Shown piece after piece: positions 25,946 through 35,083 of a DNA stretch of 64,000 bases; position 1 is the stretch's first letter; the number at the start of each line of letters is the position of its first letter. The translations under genes were made by a program, and so were the position numbers. Source of the DNA: Pirellulales bacterium. GTDB taxonomy: Bacteria > Planctomycetota > Planctomycetia > Pirellulales > Thermoguttaceae. Where the stretch lies: the NCBI GenBank assembly GCA_016931995.1, contig JAFGDS010000005.1:1-64000 (forward strand). The letters are read 5' to 3'. The notes beneath the pieces are model-generated. The model worked only from the letters and a program-made list of their open reading frames with translations. It ran no database searches and was not told the DNA's origin.

Positions 25946-26752
25946 ATGCAGCGATCTGACGAGTTCCGGACCGAGGCGATGAGCCTGCCACCCGCGGTCG
26001 AGCTGCGGGACGTGCGCTTCACCTACCCCGGCCAGTCGGCGCCGACGGTCGAGGACGTTTCGTTTCGCGTCGCGCGGGGCGAGTCGGTCTCGATGATCGG
26101 CCCCAACGGCGGCGGCAAGACGACACTGTTACGGCTGATGCTGGGCCTTCTGCACCCCACCGCCGGCGAGGTTCGCGTGCTGGGCGAACGGCCCGAGCGG
26201 GCCCGGCTCCGCATCGGCTACATGCCCCAGTACACCCGGCACGATCTTCAGTTCCCGGTGAACGTGATGGACGTCGCGTTGATGGGTCGGCTGGGCGCCG
26301 GCGGGACCGCGCGGTGGCTGGGGTGGTACGGCCGGGCCGACCGTCGCGCGGTTGCCGAGGCCCTGGACCGCGTCGCGATGGGCCCCTTGGCGCGGCGGCC
26401 GTACGCGGCCCTTTCCGGCGGGCAGCGCCAACGCGTGCTCATCGCCCGGGCGCTGTGCGCCCGGCCGGACGTGCTCCTTCTGGACGAGCCCACGGCCAAC
26501 GTGGACGCCGTGGTCGAGACCCAACTGCTCGACGTCCTGCGCGAACTCGCCCGGAGCATGACCATCGTCATGGTCTCGCACGATCTCGGCTTTGTCAGCG
26601 ACATGGCCCAGCGGGTGCTGTGCGTCAACCGCCGTGTCGTGGCCCATCCCACCAGCCGCCTGACGGGCGAGTCCATCCAGGAAGTGTACCAGCGGAGTCT
26701 GTGCCTCGTCCACCACGCCGAGCGCGTTGCCCAGGAGCCCGAGCAACCATGA
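25946..26752 (+). CDS. znuC: Metal ABC transporter ATP-binding protein (ZnuC-like)
   Basis: Cytoplasmic ATPase powering zinc/manganese import. Walker A MIGPNGGGKTTLLRLMLG, metal-transporter Q-loop region YMPQYTRHDLQFPVNVMDVA, signature LSGGQRQRVLIARAL, Walker B VLLLDEPTANVD and switch His in IVMVSHDLGF are all present in 268 residues. It begins 3 bases after znuA, and its stop overlaps the permease start as ATGA, so the products are translationally coupled. A second in-frame ATG (MSLPPAVELRDVRF) 33 bases downstream is a possible alternative start. Confidence 0.94.
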   Translation: MQRSDEFRTEAMSLPPAVELRDVRFTYPGQSAPTVEDVSFRVARGESVSMIGPNGGGKTTLLRLMLGLLHPTAGEVRVLGERPERARLRIGYMPQYTRHDLQFPVNVMDVALMGRLGAGGTARWLGWYGRADRRAVAEALDRVAMGPLARRPYAALSGGQRQRVLIARALCARPDVLLLDEPTANVDAVVETQLLDVLRELARSMTIVMVSHDLGFVSDMAQRVLCVNRRVVAHPTSRLTGESIQEVYQRSLCLVHHAERVAQEPEQP

Positions 26753-27621
26753 GCGAGTTCCTCGATGCCCTGGCCGAATTCTCGTTTCTGCGCTACGCGC
26801 TTGTGTCGGGCCTCTTGGCCAGCGTGGCCTTCGGGATCATCGGCACGTACGTCGTCACGCGGCGGATCAGCTATCTGGCCGGGGCCATCTCGCACAGCGT
26901 ATTGGGCGGGATCGGCGCCGGCGTGTACTGCCAGGAGGTCCACGGCTGGACGTGGTTCGACCCGATGCTTGGCGCCGTGATCGCCGCGCTGGTCTCGGCG
27001 CTGGCGATCGGATTGGTGAGTCTCTACGCGGCCGAGCGCGAAGACACGGTGATCGGCGCGATCTGGGCGATCGGGATGGCCGTGGGTATTCTCTTCTTCT
27101 TCAGCCCGCGGATTCCCGGCTACGTCGATCCGATGAGCTACCTGTTCGGCAACATCCTGCTCTTGTCGCGCGGGGATCTGTGGCTCGTGGCGGGGCTGGA
27201 TCTCGTCGTGGTCGCGCTGGCCGTGGTGTTCCACAACAAGTTTCTGGCCGTCTCGTTCGACGAGGAGTTCGCCCGGCTGCGGGGTATTCGCGCCCGGGCG
27301 TACTACCTGCTGCTGTTGTGCCTCACGGCCCTGACCGTGGTGCTGCTGATCCGCGTGGTGGGGATCGTCATGGTGATCGCCCTCTTGACGCTGCCGGCGG
27401 CCGTGGCCGGCCAGTTTGCCCGGCGGCTCTGGCAGATGATGGTTCTGGCCGTCCTGTTCTCGATGCTCTTCATGGTGGCCGGGCTGGGCACGAGCTATGC
27501 GCACGACCTGCCGACCGGCCCAACGATCATCCTCATCGCCGGCGTCGTCTACCTCGTCACCGCCGCCGGCGGCCGCGCCCTGCGTTGGGCCCGAGCCCTC
27601 GCCTTCGGCCCGCGACGGTAG
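26749..27621 (+). CDS. znuB: Metal ABC transporter permease (ZnuB-like)
   Basis: Inner-membrane ABC-3 family permease with about eight to nine helices in 290 residues. ISYLAGAISHSVLGGIGAGV carries the typical SH motif near the metal path, followed by GAIWAIGMAVGILFFF, YLFGNILLLSRGDLWLVAGL and VVGIVMVIALLTLPAAVAGQ. The start overlaps the ATPase stop by 4 bases. The final residues ALRWARALAFGPRR are basic and cytosolic. With its neighbours it completes an importer whose metal is zinc or manganese; the sequence does not decide which. Confidence 0.94.
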   Translation: MSEFLDALAEFSFLRYALVSGLLASVAFGIIGTYVVTRRISYLAGAISHSVLGGIGAGVYCQEVHGWTWFDPMLGAVIAALVSALAIGLVSLYAAEREDTVIGAIWAIGMAVGILFFFSPRIPGYVDPMSYLFGNILLLSRGDLWLVAGLDLVVVALAVVFHNKFLAVSFDEEFARLRGIRARAYYLLLLCLTALTVVLLIRVVGIVMVIALLTLPAAVAGQFARRLWQMMVLAVLFSMLFMVAGLGTSYAHDLPTGPTIILIAGVVYLVTAAGGRALRWARALAFGPRR

Positions 27622-27632
27622 GGTCGCGCCGT

Positions 27633-27746
27633 GTGCCGCTGGCTTCGCCAGTGCGGAGTGATCCGAGATTGCATGGAAATCGGAAGGGCCATGCGGCGGT
27701 TGTCCCGAAAAACACATGCCCACGACAAGCGTGGGCATGGCACCCC
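27633..27746. repeat. Family C and D repeats downstream of znuB
   Basis: GTGCCGCTGGCTTCGCCAGT at about 27633-27652 is a family C hairpin. CATGCCCACGACAAGCGTGG followed by GCATGGC at 27715-27744 is family D, preceded by GTTGTCCCGAAAAACA as in the other copies. They separate convergent genes and could terminate transcription. Confidence 0.7.
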
Positions 27747-27784
27747 AGCCACCCAGCGATTGAGGACTCGCCGCGCCAGGACTC

Positions 27785-28702
27785 TCACGCCTCGAAGCTG
27801 TCCACCTCGGCGTAGGCGTTGATGAGGGCCTTTTCGCCGTCGGCGCCACCGCCGGCGACGCCGTGCTCCATGCCGACGATGCCTTGGTAGCCCTTGGCGT
27901 GCAGGTGCTTGAAGACGTTCTTGAAGTTGATTTCCCCGGTGGTCGGCTCGTTGCGGCCGGGATTGTCGCCCACCTGGAAGTAGGCGATCTCGGACCAGGC
28001 CCGATCGAGGTTCGGAATGAGATTTCCCTCGCTGATCTGCTGATGATAGAGATCGTCGAGGATCTTGCACGAGGGGCTGCCGACCGCCTTGCAGATCAGA
28101 TACGCCTGCGGGATTTCCGAAAGGAACAGGCCCGGGTGATCGGACCAGTGGTTCAGCGGCTCGAGCACCATGACCAGGCCCGAGGGCTCGCAGATCGCGG
28201 CGCATCGCTTCAGGAGTTCGACGACGTTGGCCGTTTGGTAATCTTTTTGCAGGTGGATGTCGAACGCGCCGGGCACGACGGTGCACCACTTGGCGCGGAC
28301 GCGTTTGGCCACCTCGACGGCGGCGCGCATATCGGCGAGCACTTTGTCGGCCATGCCCGAATCACCCGAGGCGAACGTGGGCCGCCCGAAGTCGCCCGTG
28401 GCGACGAACACACCCATCTCCATGTCCAGCCGCTCCATCGTCGCGGCGATCTTCTTCTGCAACTCGACGGGCCGGCCGGCCATGCCGTTGTCTTCCAGGG
28501 CCGTGAAACCGACGTCGGCCATGAACTTCAGCTCGTCGATCGGGTCGTCGCCGGCCAGGTTGCGAAACATGCCGAAGTGGGGCGCGTACTTCAATTTGAA
28601 TTGATGCTTGGCGGGCTTGGCGTCGGTGGTTTGACCGGAGGCGAGCGCGGCCGCGGCCGTGGCGGCCAGACCCGTGGCAAGAAAATCGCGACGGTGCATC
28701 AT
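27785..28702 (-). CDS. Sugar phosphate isomerase/epimerase, hydroxypyruvate isomerase-like, with Tat signal
   Basis: TIM-barrel protein of the xylose-isomerase-like superfamily with an exported signature: MMHRRDFLATGLAATAAAAL is a twin-arginine signal, so the longer upstream frame is rejected. The barrel shows VMVLEPLNHWSDHPGLFLSE with the metal-binding Glu, CKILDDLYHQQISEGNLIPN with Asp/His ligands, FQVGDNPGRNEPTTGEINFK, and GIVGMEHGVAG with the last Glu. These match hydroxypyruvate isomerase/OtnI-like members. Length 305 residues. Physiological substrate is unknown; periplasmic sugar processing alongside the Gfo/Idh protein is plausible but inferred. Confidence 0.88.
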   Translation of the reverse strand: MMHRRDFLATGLAATAAAALASGQTTDAKPAKHQFKLKYAPHFGMFRNLAGDDPIDELKFMADVGFTALEDNGMAGRPVELQKKIAATMERLDMEMGVFVATGDFGRPTFASGDSGMADKVLADMRAAVEVAKRVRAKWCTVVPGAFDIHLQKDYQTANVVELLKRCAAICEPSGLVMVLEPLNHWSDHPGLFLSEIPQAYLICKAVGSPSCKILDDLYHQQISEGNLIPNLDRAWSEIAYFQVGDNPGRNEPTTGEINFKNVFKHLHAKGYQGIVGMEHGVAGGGADGEKALINAYAEVDSFEA

Positions 28703-28963
28703 GGCGGGACTCCCGTAAGGTGAGGGGTGTTTTGGTGAAAATGGTATCGTGTCGGTGGTCGCCGGCGCGACCCCCACAGCATAGCCGAACCCCGCCGGCG
28801 ACGAAAAGCCCCGCCTTGACCCGCGGCGGGAGACTGATACGCTTGTCGTGGGGGTGGCTGTGCCACGGGGCAAATTGGGACGGACGAATCGCGGAACATG
28901 CGATAGCCCTGGGGCGACCCTACACTTCCCTACACGCTTTCACGTCGAACACGATCCCGCGCC

Positions 28964-30052
28964 ATGCCCCACGCCGACTACACCGCCGCCGATTTTGCCC
29001 GAAACCCCCTCATGTTCTACTACGAGGTCACGCTGGCCTGCGACCTCGTCTGCAAGCACTGCCGCGCGTCGGCCCAGGAAGGCGCCGATCCGGACGAACT
29101 CGTCACCGAGCAGGCGATGTCGCTGGTGGACCAGGTCGCCACGTTTCCCCGCCGGCCGATGCTCGTGTTCACCGGCGGCGACCCGCTGAAACGGGCGGAC
29201 CTGTGCGATCTCGCGCGCCGCGCCGTGTCCGTCGGACTCGAGGTGGCCCTGACGCCCTCGGCCACGCCGCTGGCCAAGGCCGAGGCGTTTGCCCAGGTCC
29301 GCGAGGCCGGCGTCCGCCGGCTGGGCATCAGCCTCGACGGCGCGGACGCGGCGACGCACGATGCCTTTCGCGGCTGGGAAGGCAGCTTCGCGCGGACGAT
29401 GCGGATGCTCGCCGACGCCCGCGAGCTGGGCTTGGCCGTCCAGGTGAACACGACGATCACGCGGCGCAACTTCCACCAGATCGACGCCATCGCCGAGCTG
29501 TTGGCCGAGCAGGGCATCGCCATGTGGGCGGCGTTCTTCCTCGTGCCGGTGGGACGCGGCGTGGAAGAACAGCGGATCGCGCCCGAGCAATATGAAGAGG
29601 CCTTCGAGCGGCTCTGGCATCATTCGCGGACGAAACCGTACGCCGTCAAGACAACCGAAGCCCCGCACTACCGCCGTTTTGTGCTCGAGCGCGGCGGCGA
29701 CCCGCTGGCCGGGCCGGGCGACGCATCGGGCAGGCCCGCGGCACATCGCGCCCCGTTGGGCGTGACCGACGGCAAGGGCGTGATGTTCGTCAACCACCGG
29801 GGCGAGATCTACCCCGCCGGATTTCTGCCTCTACTCTGTGGTCGTTTCCCGCACGATTCCGTCGTGGACGTCTACCAGAGCCATCCCACGTTTCGCGCGC
29901 TACGGGACCCCGACCGGTTCCAGGGCAACTGCGGGGCGTGCGAGTATCGCCACGTCTGCGGCGGCAGTCGCGCCCGGGCGTACGCCGTGACCGGCGACCC
30001 CCTGGCCAGCGAGCCCGACTGCGTCTACGTGCCCAAAAGCCGTAGGCAATGA
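28964..30052 (+). CDS. Radical SAM/SPASM-type protein
   Basis: A 362-residue radical SAM enzyme. Cys26, Cys30 and Cys33 form the CxxxCxxC cluster motif in EVTLACDLVCKHCRASA, and FTGGDPLKRADL and LGISLDGADAATHD are typical core segments. A C-terminal cysteine set (NCGACEYRHVCGGSRARAYA, then a late EPDC) fits a SPASM-like auxiliary cluster. It is close in style to the AhbD/NirJ/MoaA-like group and the TIGR04053-type proteins. No peptide precursor or heme-pathway gene lies next to it, so the reaction remains unknown. Confidence 0.9.
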   Translation: MPHADYTAADFARNPLMFYYEVTLACDLVCKHCRASAQEGADPDELVTEQAMSLVDQVATFPRRPMLVFTGGDPLKRADLCDLARRAVSVGLEVALTPSATPLAKAEAFAQVREAGVRRLGISLDGADAATHDAFRGWEGSFARTMRMLADARELGLAVQVNTTITRRNFHQIDAIAELLAEQGIAMWAAFFLVPVGRGVEEQRIAPEQYEEAFERLWHHSRTKPYAVKTTEAPHYRRFVLERGGDPLAGPGDASGRPAAHRAPLGVTDGKGVMFVNHRGEIYPAGFLPLLCGRFPHDSVVDVYQSHPTFRALRDPDRFQGNCGACEYRHVCGGSRARAYAVTGDPLASEPDCVYVPKSRRQ

Positions 30053-30120
30053 CAAGACGTCGGGCGGGCTGAACGTATGATGGGTCGAGCGCGGCGAGCC
30101 CCACCAATCAGATGCCCCGT

Positions 30121-30243
30121 GTGCCACTGGCTCCGCCAGTGCAGAATCGGGCATTTCCCGCGCACTGGCGGAGCCAGTGGCACACCCAACGTCCAACCTG
30201 CCATCGCCCTGCCCCGCGCCCTCTCCCAACGGGAGAGGGGAGA
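30121..30243. repeat. Family C palindrome and family E hairpin
   Basis: GTGCCACTGGCTCCGCCAGT at 30121-30140 pairs with the inverse ACTGGCGGAGCCAGTGGCAC ending at 30183, a 63-bp palindrome of two hairpins. CGCCCTCTCCCAACGGGAGA then GGGG at about 30218-30241 is family E and touches the stop codon of the PEP-CTERM gene. Confidence 0.75.
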
Positions 30244-30251
30244 CACGAGGC

Positions 30252-31154
30252 TCACTCCTCGCCGTCCCAATGGGTCCAGCGGCGGCGGAAGGCCAGACGC
30301 CACGACCCGCCGGCGAAGCTCAGGCCGAGCACCGACCAGATCAAGAGCGAGGCCGGCTCGGGCACTTCGCCCGTCGGCGTGCGAAGCGGGATCGTCTCGT
30401 AGATCACGTCGTTGGCGCAACTGACCGTGAAGCCGATCGTGAGGCTGTCGAGATACAACGAGGCGAACGTGCCGTTGGTGAAGTCGAAGATGCTCTGGCC
30501 GGCGTTGTCGTCCGTCCCGTCGAACGACTCGTGCGTGAACGCGTACGGGTCCTGCCAGCCGGAGAAATAGATCGTGCCCACGTCGTGGGCGTTACCCAGG
30601 GCGAGCTGGGCATCGAGCCAATCCTGGTCGATCGCCCAGGGGTGATAACCCCGCACGCTGCCGGGCCAATTCCCGCCCGATCGGGTCTTGGAATAGGCGG
30701 CCAACATGTACTGCCCGCTGTTGGCCAGGGGAATGTCCGTGTCGAACTTGTACACGGTCCACTGCCCGGCGGCCAGAACGCCACCGACGGCCTGGTACGG
30801 GTGGCACGGCGACGGAACCGGAGCCACGGGCGAGCGAACGATGTAGTCCCAACCCGGCACGTCGTCCGTGTCGAGCATCAAGTCGCCGGGCCGCAAGTGC
30901 TTCCAAAGATTCGTGTACAGATTGCCCCGTTCATAATTGAACAGAACGGACAAGAGCTGGTTGTTCGCCTCGTTGACCTCAACCACCCCGGCGGCGCTGT
31001 TGAGGAAGATCGGCACGCCGTTCTCGTCCTGGCTCATCCCGGAGTAGCCGGGCCAGTTGACGGACGTATCTCCGAACTGATAACCCGCCACGGCCCCCGA
31101 CGCCGCCAGGGCCGCAATCGCCAAACTCAGAACGAGTATCCCGCTTCGCATCAT
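30252..31154 (-). CDS. PEP-CTERM sorted surface protein
   Basis: A 300-residue secreted protein of unknown function. The signal peptide MMRSGILVLSLAIAALAASG sets the start; two adjacent ATGs are possible. The C-terminus has the full exosortase-recognition tripartite signal: VPEPASLLI, a hydrophobic helix (WSVLGLSFAGGSWRLAF) and RRRW. The ectodomain is rich in Gly, Trp, Asp and Tyr with no recognised domain. An exosortase and polysaccharide locus would be expected elsewhere in the genome. An odd feature is the family E repeat directly after the stop. Confidence 0.85.
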   Translation of the reverse strand: MMRSGILVLSLAIAALAASGAVAGYQFGDTSVNWPGYSGMSQDENGVPIFLNSAAGVVEVNEANNQLLSVLFNYERGNLYTNLWKHLRPGDLMLDTDDVPGWDYIVRSPVAPVPSPCHPYQAVGGVLAAGQWTVYKFDTDIPLANSGQYMLAAYSKTRSGGNWPGSVRGYHPWAIDQDWLDAQLALGNAHDVGTIYFSGWQDPYAFTHESFDGTDDNAGQSIFDFTNGTFASLYLDSLTIGFTVSCANDVIYETIPLRTPTGEVPEPASLLIWSVLGLSFAGGSWRLAFRRRWTHWDGEE

Positions 31155-31570
31155 TGTTGTTCCCGTCAATCGAGGTCCGAAGTCCATGGGGGGCATAGAC
31201 ATACCGTTCTCCCCTCTCCCTTATGTTTGCCTTTGGGTTCCCCCTCCTGACACAAAAACGATTCGGATTGCATGCTTTCGGAGACCACGGGCACGCAATA
31301 GGCCCCTCAATGGGGGCGCAACATGCACCTCGTTGGGATCCAGGCGGAACGCAAGTCCTTCCGCGCCAACGAGATCCTTCGCTGCGCTCAGGATCACCCA
31401 AGGAAGGAGAAGCCAGGAGGATGACGGGCTGTATGGGGTATGGACAGGCTAACCGATGAAATACCCCGAAGGACGGGGTAATCGCGTTCCGTCTGCGGAG
31501 TCGCGACGGACCATGGCTGTCCAGCTACTTTGTTTGGGTGGTCTGTGCGCGTTTTCGTGCTTTCCGTCTT
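31155..31570. other. Intergenic region with a family A half-repeat and a hairpin
   Basis: 416 bases without a gene between the PEP-CTERM start and the permease stop. A family A half copy (GAGATCCTTCGCTGCGCTCA) lies at 31371-31390, and a hairpin that may terminate the permease transcript at 31462-31480. No convincing promoter for the PEP-CTERM gene is visible. Confidence 0.6.
31462..31480 (-). terminator. Possible terminator downstream of the NCS1 permease
   Basis: Perfect 7-bp stem TACCCCG/CGGGGTA with a 5-base loop. On the transcribed (minus) strand it is followed by TTTCATC. It lies 90 bases past the permease stop codon. The T-run is short, so function is uncertain. Confidence 0.45.
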
Positions 31571-33016
31571 TCACCGCGAGGTGTGCATCCCCGGCGGCAT
31601 CTCGAGCGTCTTGCTCTGGAGGCCGGCCTTGGCCAACACGAAGTAGAGCACCAGGCCCACCACGAAGGCCGCCATGGGCGGGCAGGGGTTGTAGGCAGCC
31701 ATGCCGGGGATCAGATTCGCGCCGACCACGAAGCCCGCCGCCCACGAGATCCACCCGGCCAGGTTGAAGCCCGCCCGGGGACCGGGCCATTTCCGTCCGG
31801 CCAGCAGGTAATCGGCCATCATCGCCCCACAGATTGGCCCGAACGACGCCCCGATGATGCCAAACACCGCCTTTGCGTCGCCCGCCTTGGCCGACACCAC
31901 CAACCCAATCGACGCCAACGTGCCGATCCCGCAGGAGATGAACGGATGCACCTTCGGCAGGGTCGTCTTGAAGCTGTTGGCGGCGATGAACGACGAGAAG
32001 CACGCCGGCGGAAACGCGGCCACGGCCAAGAGGATCGTGAAGACCTTGGCCGTGCCGGCGCCCACTAAGTCGGGCATGAGATCAATGGGATTCAACACGG
32101 CCAAGTTCGCGGCCTTCCCGCTGCCCAGGGCGCCGGCCGTGATGAGCAGGGCCAGGACACCGGTGAAGATCGTCGCGCCGGCGATGCCGACCAAGCCGCC
32201 CAGTTGCACGTCCTTCGCGTCGCGGTTGTTCATGCCGAAGTCCGTGCCCGCCGCGCCCGCGGTGGCGAAGAAGCCAACGATGTAGCTGCAAAGCAACGCG
32301 ATGACCGAGAACGTGTCTAACGTCTCTGTCGCCTTGAAGACTTTACCGTCTTTGTTGACCAACTCGGCGAGGGCACCAGCATCAACAACTGCCTGATTGT
32401 CGAACTGGCCGACGCCGCCGATCGTGGTGACCAGCAGGATGATGAGGATCACGAGAGGAATGAGCGGCAGGAACGTGGCCACTGCAGCCACGTAGCGGAC
32501 GCCCTTGAGCCCGACCACGGCGGCCACAACGGCCCAGGCGACACCGATGGCCATGTGCAACGTTCCGTTGACCGGCTGACCAAAGGTGCTCGCGAGGAGC
32601 TTGGCCGAGAAGTAGGCGTTCACCCCGAGCCAGCCGAACTGGAGCACGCCCATCAGAAAGCCGGGCATGAGCAGCCCGCCATGGACGCCGTAGGTGGACG
32701 TGCCCACCACGTAAAGCGGCAGACCGGTCTTCATGCCGAGCATGCCAGGCACAAGATAGAAGAGGAAATGGCAAATGAGCGCGGCCAACACAACAGCGAC
32801 GACGGCGGGCAACAAGCCCTGCGCCAACGTCCCACCCCGGAACGCGCTGTATCCCGAGCCCTCAAGCAGGATCTGACCGACGGGAATCTCATGCCAGAAC
32901 ACGAACCAGAGCATGATCCCGGCGTAGGTCTGGGCGGTGCTGCGGAACCACGCGATGCGGTTGGCCTGCGGCACGCTTTGGGCCGAGGCGACGTAATCCG
33001 GCAAGTTCGACGCCAT
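31571..33016 (-). CDS. NCS1-family (cytosine/purine/hydantoin-type) permease
   Basis: A 481-residue inner-membrane transporter with about 12 helices, related to nucleobase:cation symporters. FRSTAQTYAGIMLWFVFWHE early on, GVHGGLLMPGFLMGVLQFGW, GFFATAGAAGTDFGMNNRDA and ASFGPICGAMMADYLLAGRK are the recognisable segments; the last is the NCS1 consensus near helix 10. Start MASNLPDYVASAQSVPQANR follows AGGAGA. Substrate unknown: cytosine, allantoin and hydantoin are the family range, and no catabolic genes flank it to decide. Confidence 0.88.
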   Translation of the reverse strand: MASNLPDYVASAQSVPQANRIAWFRSTAQTYAGIMLWFVFWHEIPVGQILLEGSGYSAFRGGTLAQGLLPAVVAVVLAALICHFLFYLVPGMLGMKTGLPLYVVGTSTYGVHGGLLMPGFLMGVLQFGWLGVNAYFSAKLLASTFGQPVNGTLHMAIGVAWAVVAAVVGLKGVRYVAAVATFLPLIPLVILIILLVTTIGGVGQFDNQAVVDAGALAELVNKDGKVFKATETLDTFSVIALLCSYIVGFFATAGAAGTDFGMNNRDAKDVQLGGLVGIAGATIFTGVLALLITAGALGSGKAANLAVLNPIDLMPDLVGAGTAKVFTILLAVAAFPPACFSSFIAANSFKTTLPKVHPFISCGIGTLASIGLVVSAKAGDAKAVFGIIGASFGPICGAMMADYLLAGRKWPGPRAGFNLAGWISWAAGFVVGANLIPGMAAYNPCPPMAAFVVGLVLYFVLAKAGLQSKTLEMPPGMHTSR

Positions 33017-33538
33017 GGGATTTCTCCTGAAAACCTTGTTTTGATGGGGAACAGCTCCGCAAACCCGTCCACAACCGGAACCCGCCCGGTCATGCTGAGC
33101 GATGCGAAGCATCTCGTTGGCGGCCGGCGAGATCCTTCGCTGCGCTCAGGATGACGGGGTTGGACGCGAGAGTCTCAAGATGACGGGGTTGGACACGCGG
33201 GTTTTGGGACACGCTCCAAGCCCGAAATATACCCCGCTGGGGCCATGGGAGTAAACCATCCCGTCGTCCAGAAGCTGGGGGCATAAGAGCCGCGCGACAA
33301 AACTTCCCTCAATACCCCATCTTCGCGCGGTGGCAATGACTTCCCTTGACCCTCGAGGCTAGTCCGAAGTACCATATCTCGCCCTCTTTGCCGACCGAGC
33401 CGGGCGGAGGTCAACCCGGCAAGATGCGAGGGCGCCACTGCTGGCTCGTCCAGCAGTGAATGGGGCACTGCTGGACGAGCCAGCAGTGGCGCCCCTGGGG
33501 CACAACCAGCGTGATGGACCGCGCGAAGGCAATCGACC
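33017..33538. repeat. Intergenic region with family A and B palindromes and a promoter-like pair
   Basis: 522 bases without a supported gene. Family A arms occupy about 33089-33156 (one arm degenerate, GTCATGCTGAGCGATGCGAA). GATGACGGGGTTGGAC is repeated directly just after. Two family B hairpins back to back, GGCGCCACTGCTGGCTCGTC and CACTGCTGGACGAGCCAGCA, run from 33431 to 33494, ending 44 bases before the glycosyltransferase gene. A 124-codon frame across the region on the minus strand is built mostly of repeats. Confidence 0.7.
33346..33375 (+). promoter_or_regulatory. Promoter-like sequence for the glycosyltransferase gene
   Basis: TTGACC, 18 bases, then TACCAT, which matches sigma-70-type elements moderately. 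It lies about 165 bases before the start codon, with the family B hairpins in between, so the transcript leader would contain them. Confidence 0.35.
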
Positions 33539-34792
33539 ATGAAGGCCACCGGACGGCTTCTTCTGCTCCTCTTGTGCGCGGCGCTGGCGCTGCGCGCCGG
33601 CGCGGCCGTTTGGTGGCAGCACCGGCTCGGCGAGGGTTTTGCCTTCGGCGACAGCGAGAGCTACTGGTCGCTCGCGCGATCCCTGGCCGCGGGCCAACCG
33701 TATCGATACGGGGCGGCCGACAGCGAGGTCTTTCGCGCGCCGGGCTACCCGACGATTCTTGCCGGGGTGTTTCTCATCGGCGGCGACCATCCTCCGGTTC
33801 TCTGGGGACGACTGGTCGGGGCCCTGTGCGGCACGGCGGCCGTGGGAGCAGTGTGGTGGTTGGGACGGACGCTCTTTCATCCCGAGGCGGGTTGGTTGGC
33901 CGGCGCGATCACCGCCGCGTATCCCGGGGCCATCGCCACGAGCGTGCTCGTCCTGAGCGAGGCGGCCTTCTGCCCCGTGATGCTTCTGCAATTGGCCTTG
34001 TGGATACAGGCGTGGCGAGCCCAAACGACCCGGGCGGCGGCCGGTTGGGCCATTGCGGCGGGTCTGGCCGCCGGCGCGGCCACGCTCATCCGGCCGAGCT
34101 GGCTCCTGTTTGTGCCCTTCGCGGCCGCGATCGGCGTCGTGGTTGGGCCCGACCGACGGCGCCACCTCGCCTTGGCCGGAGCGATGCTGGTTGTGCTGGT
34201 TGCGGTAATGACACCGTGGGTGCTGCGCAACCAGCGGGCCGTGGGTCGCCCCGTGCTGACCACGACGCAATTGGGCGCGAGTCTTTACGACGGGCTGAAT
34301 CCCGAGGCGGACGGGTCGAGCCGGATGGATTTCGAGCGGCGTTTCATCGAGGAGGAACGGGTCGCGCCGAGCGCCGCCGACGAGCCGCTCGAGTGCCGCC
34401 TGGACCGGCGGATGCGCGCGGCCGCGCTCGACTGGGCGGCGTTGCATCCGACCGAAGTCGCCCGGCTGGCCGGCGTGAAATTCCTTCGGATGTGGAACGT
34501 TTGGCCCAACGAGCCGAGCCTGTCGGCGTGGCCGGTCCGCGCGGCGGTGGCCGGGACGTATCTGCCGGTGCTGGTGTTGGGCGCGGTTGGCGCCGTGGGA
34601 ATGATCCGGCGGGGTTGGCCTTTTGTGTTGTGTTGGCTGCCCGCGGCATACCTGACGCTGGTGCACGTGGTGTTCGTCAGTTCAATCCGGTATCGCCAGC
34701 CGGCCATGCTCGGGCTGATCGTGCTGGCGGCCGGCGCGGCGACGGGGTTGGGAAAGAGGAATGAGGCAGGAAGCGTGCCAAGGCAGGCATGA
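33539..34792 (+). CDS. GT39/ArnT-like membrane glycosyltransferase
   Basis: A 417-residue polytopic protein of the GT-C fold, which transfers a sugar from a polyprenyl phosphate at the outer face of the inner membrane. FAFGDSESYWSLARSLAAGQ in the first loop holds the acidic motif, and EVFRAPGYPTILAGVFLI matches the RxPGYP segment of PMT_2-type proteins. About ten helices follow, and a soluble C-terminal part begins near VLTTTQLGASLYDGLNP. It is shorter than typical ArnT. Acceptor and donor are unknown. The last residues are soluble and basic. Confidence 0.82.
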   Translation: MKATGRLLLLLLCAALALRAGAAVWWQHRLGEGFAFGDSESYWSLARSLAAGQPYRYGAADSEVFRAPGYPTILAGVFLIGGDHPPVLWGRLVGALCGTAAVGAVWWLGRTLFHPEAGWLAGAITAAYPGAIATSVLVLSEAAFCPVMLLQLALWIQAWRAQTTRAAAGWAIAAGLAAGAATLIRPSWLLFVPFAAAIGVVVGPDRRRHLALAGAMLVVLVAVMTPWVLRNQRAVGRPVLTTTQLGASLYDGLNPEADGSSRMDFERRFIEEERVAPSAADEPLECRLDRRMRAAALDWAALHPTEVARLAGVKFLRMWNVWPNEPSLSAWPVRAAVAGTYLPVLVLGAVGAVGMIRRGWPFVLCWLPAAYLTLVHVVFVSSIRYRQPAMLGLIVLAAGAATGLGKRNEAGSVPRQA

Positions 34793-34821
34793 GATCTTGG
34801 ATGAAACGGGTAACACATTGA

Positions 34822-34980
34822 GTGCCACTGGCTTTGCCAGTGCCTTTCCGGGATATCCGGACTCGCGCACTGGCGGAGCCAGTGGCACGCGGTGGCGCAC
34901 GGAGATCGGTGGTGCGGAATGACCGGATAGGCAACGTCCCCTCACCCCCGGCCCCTCTCCCGCAAGCGGGAGAGGGGAGG
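34822..34980. repeat. Family C palindrome and family E hairpin before the AsmA-like gene
   Basis: GTGCCACTGGCTTTGCCAGT and the inverse ACTGGCGGAGCCAGTGGCAC bound a 67-bp palindrome (34822-34888). Family E, CCCTCACCCCCGGCCCCTCT with CCCGCAAGCGGGAGAGGGGA, covers about 34940-34980 and ends some 10 bases before an AAAGGA. Confidence 0.8.
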
Positions 34981-35083
34981 AAACGCGGAAAGGAACATCC
35001 TCATCGTTAGCGCGCTAGTCCGTTTTTGTTGGTTCCTCGTCAAGTGGGGACTGCTGCCCGGCGCGATCGCCACGATCGTTGCG

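Noticed and set aside
33175-33549. 124-codon minus-strand frame
   Set aside because: Made largely of family B repeats and intergenic sequence.
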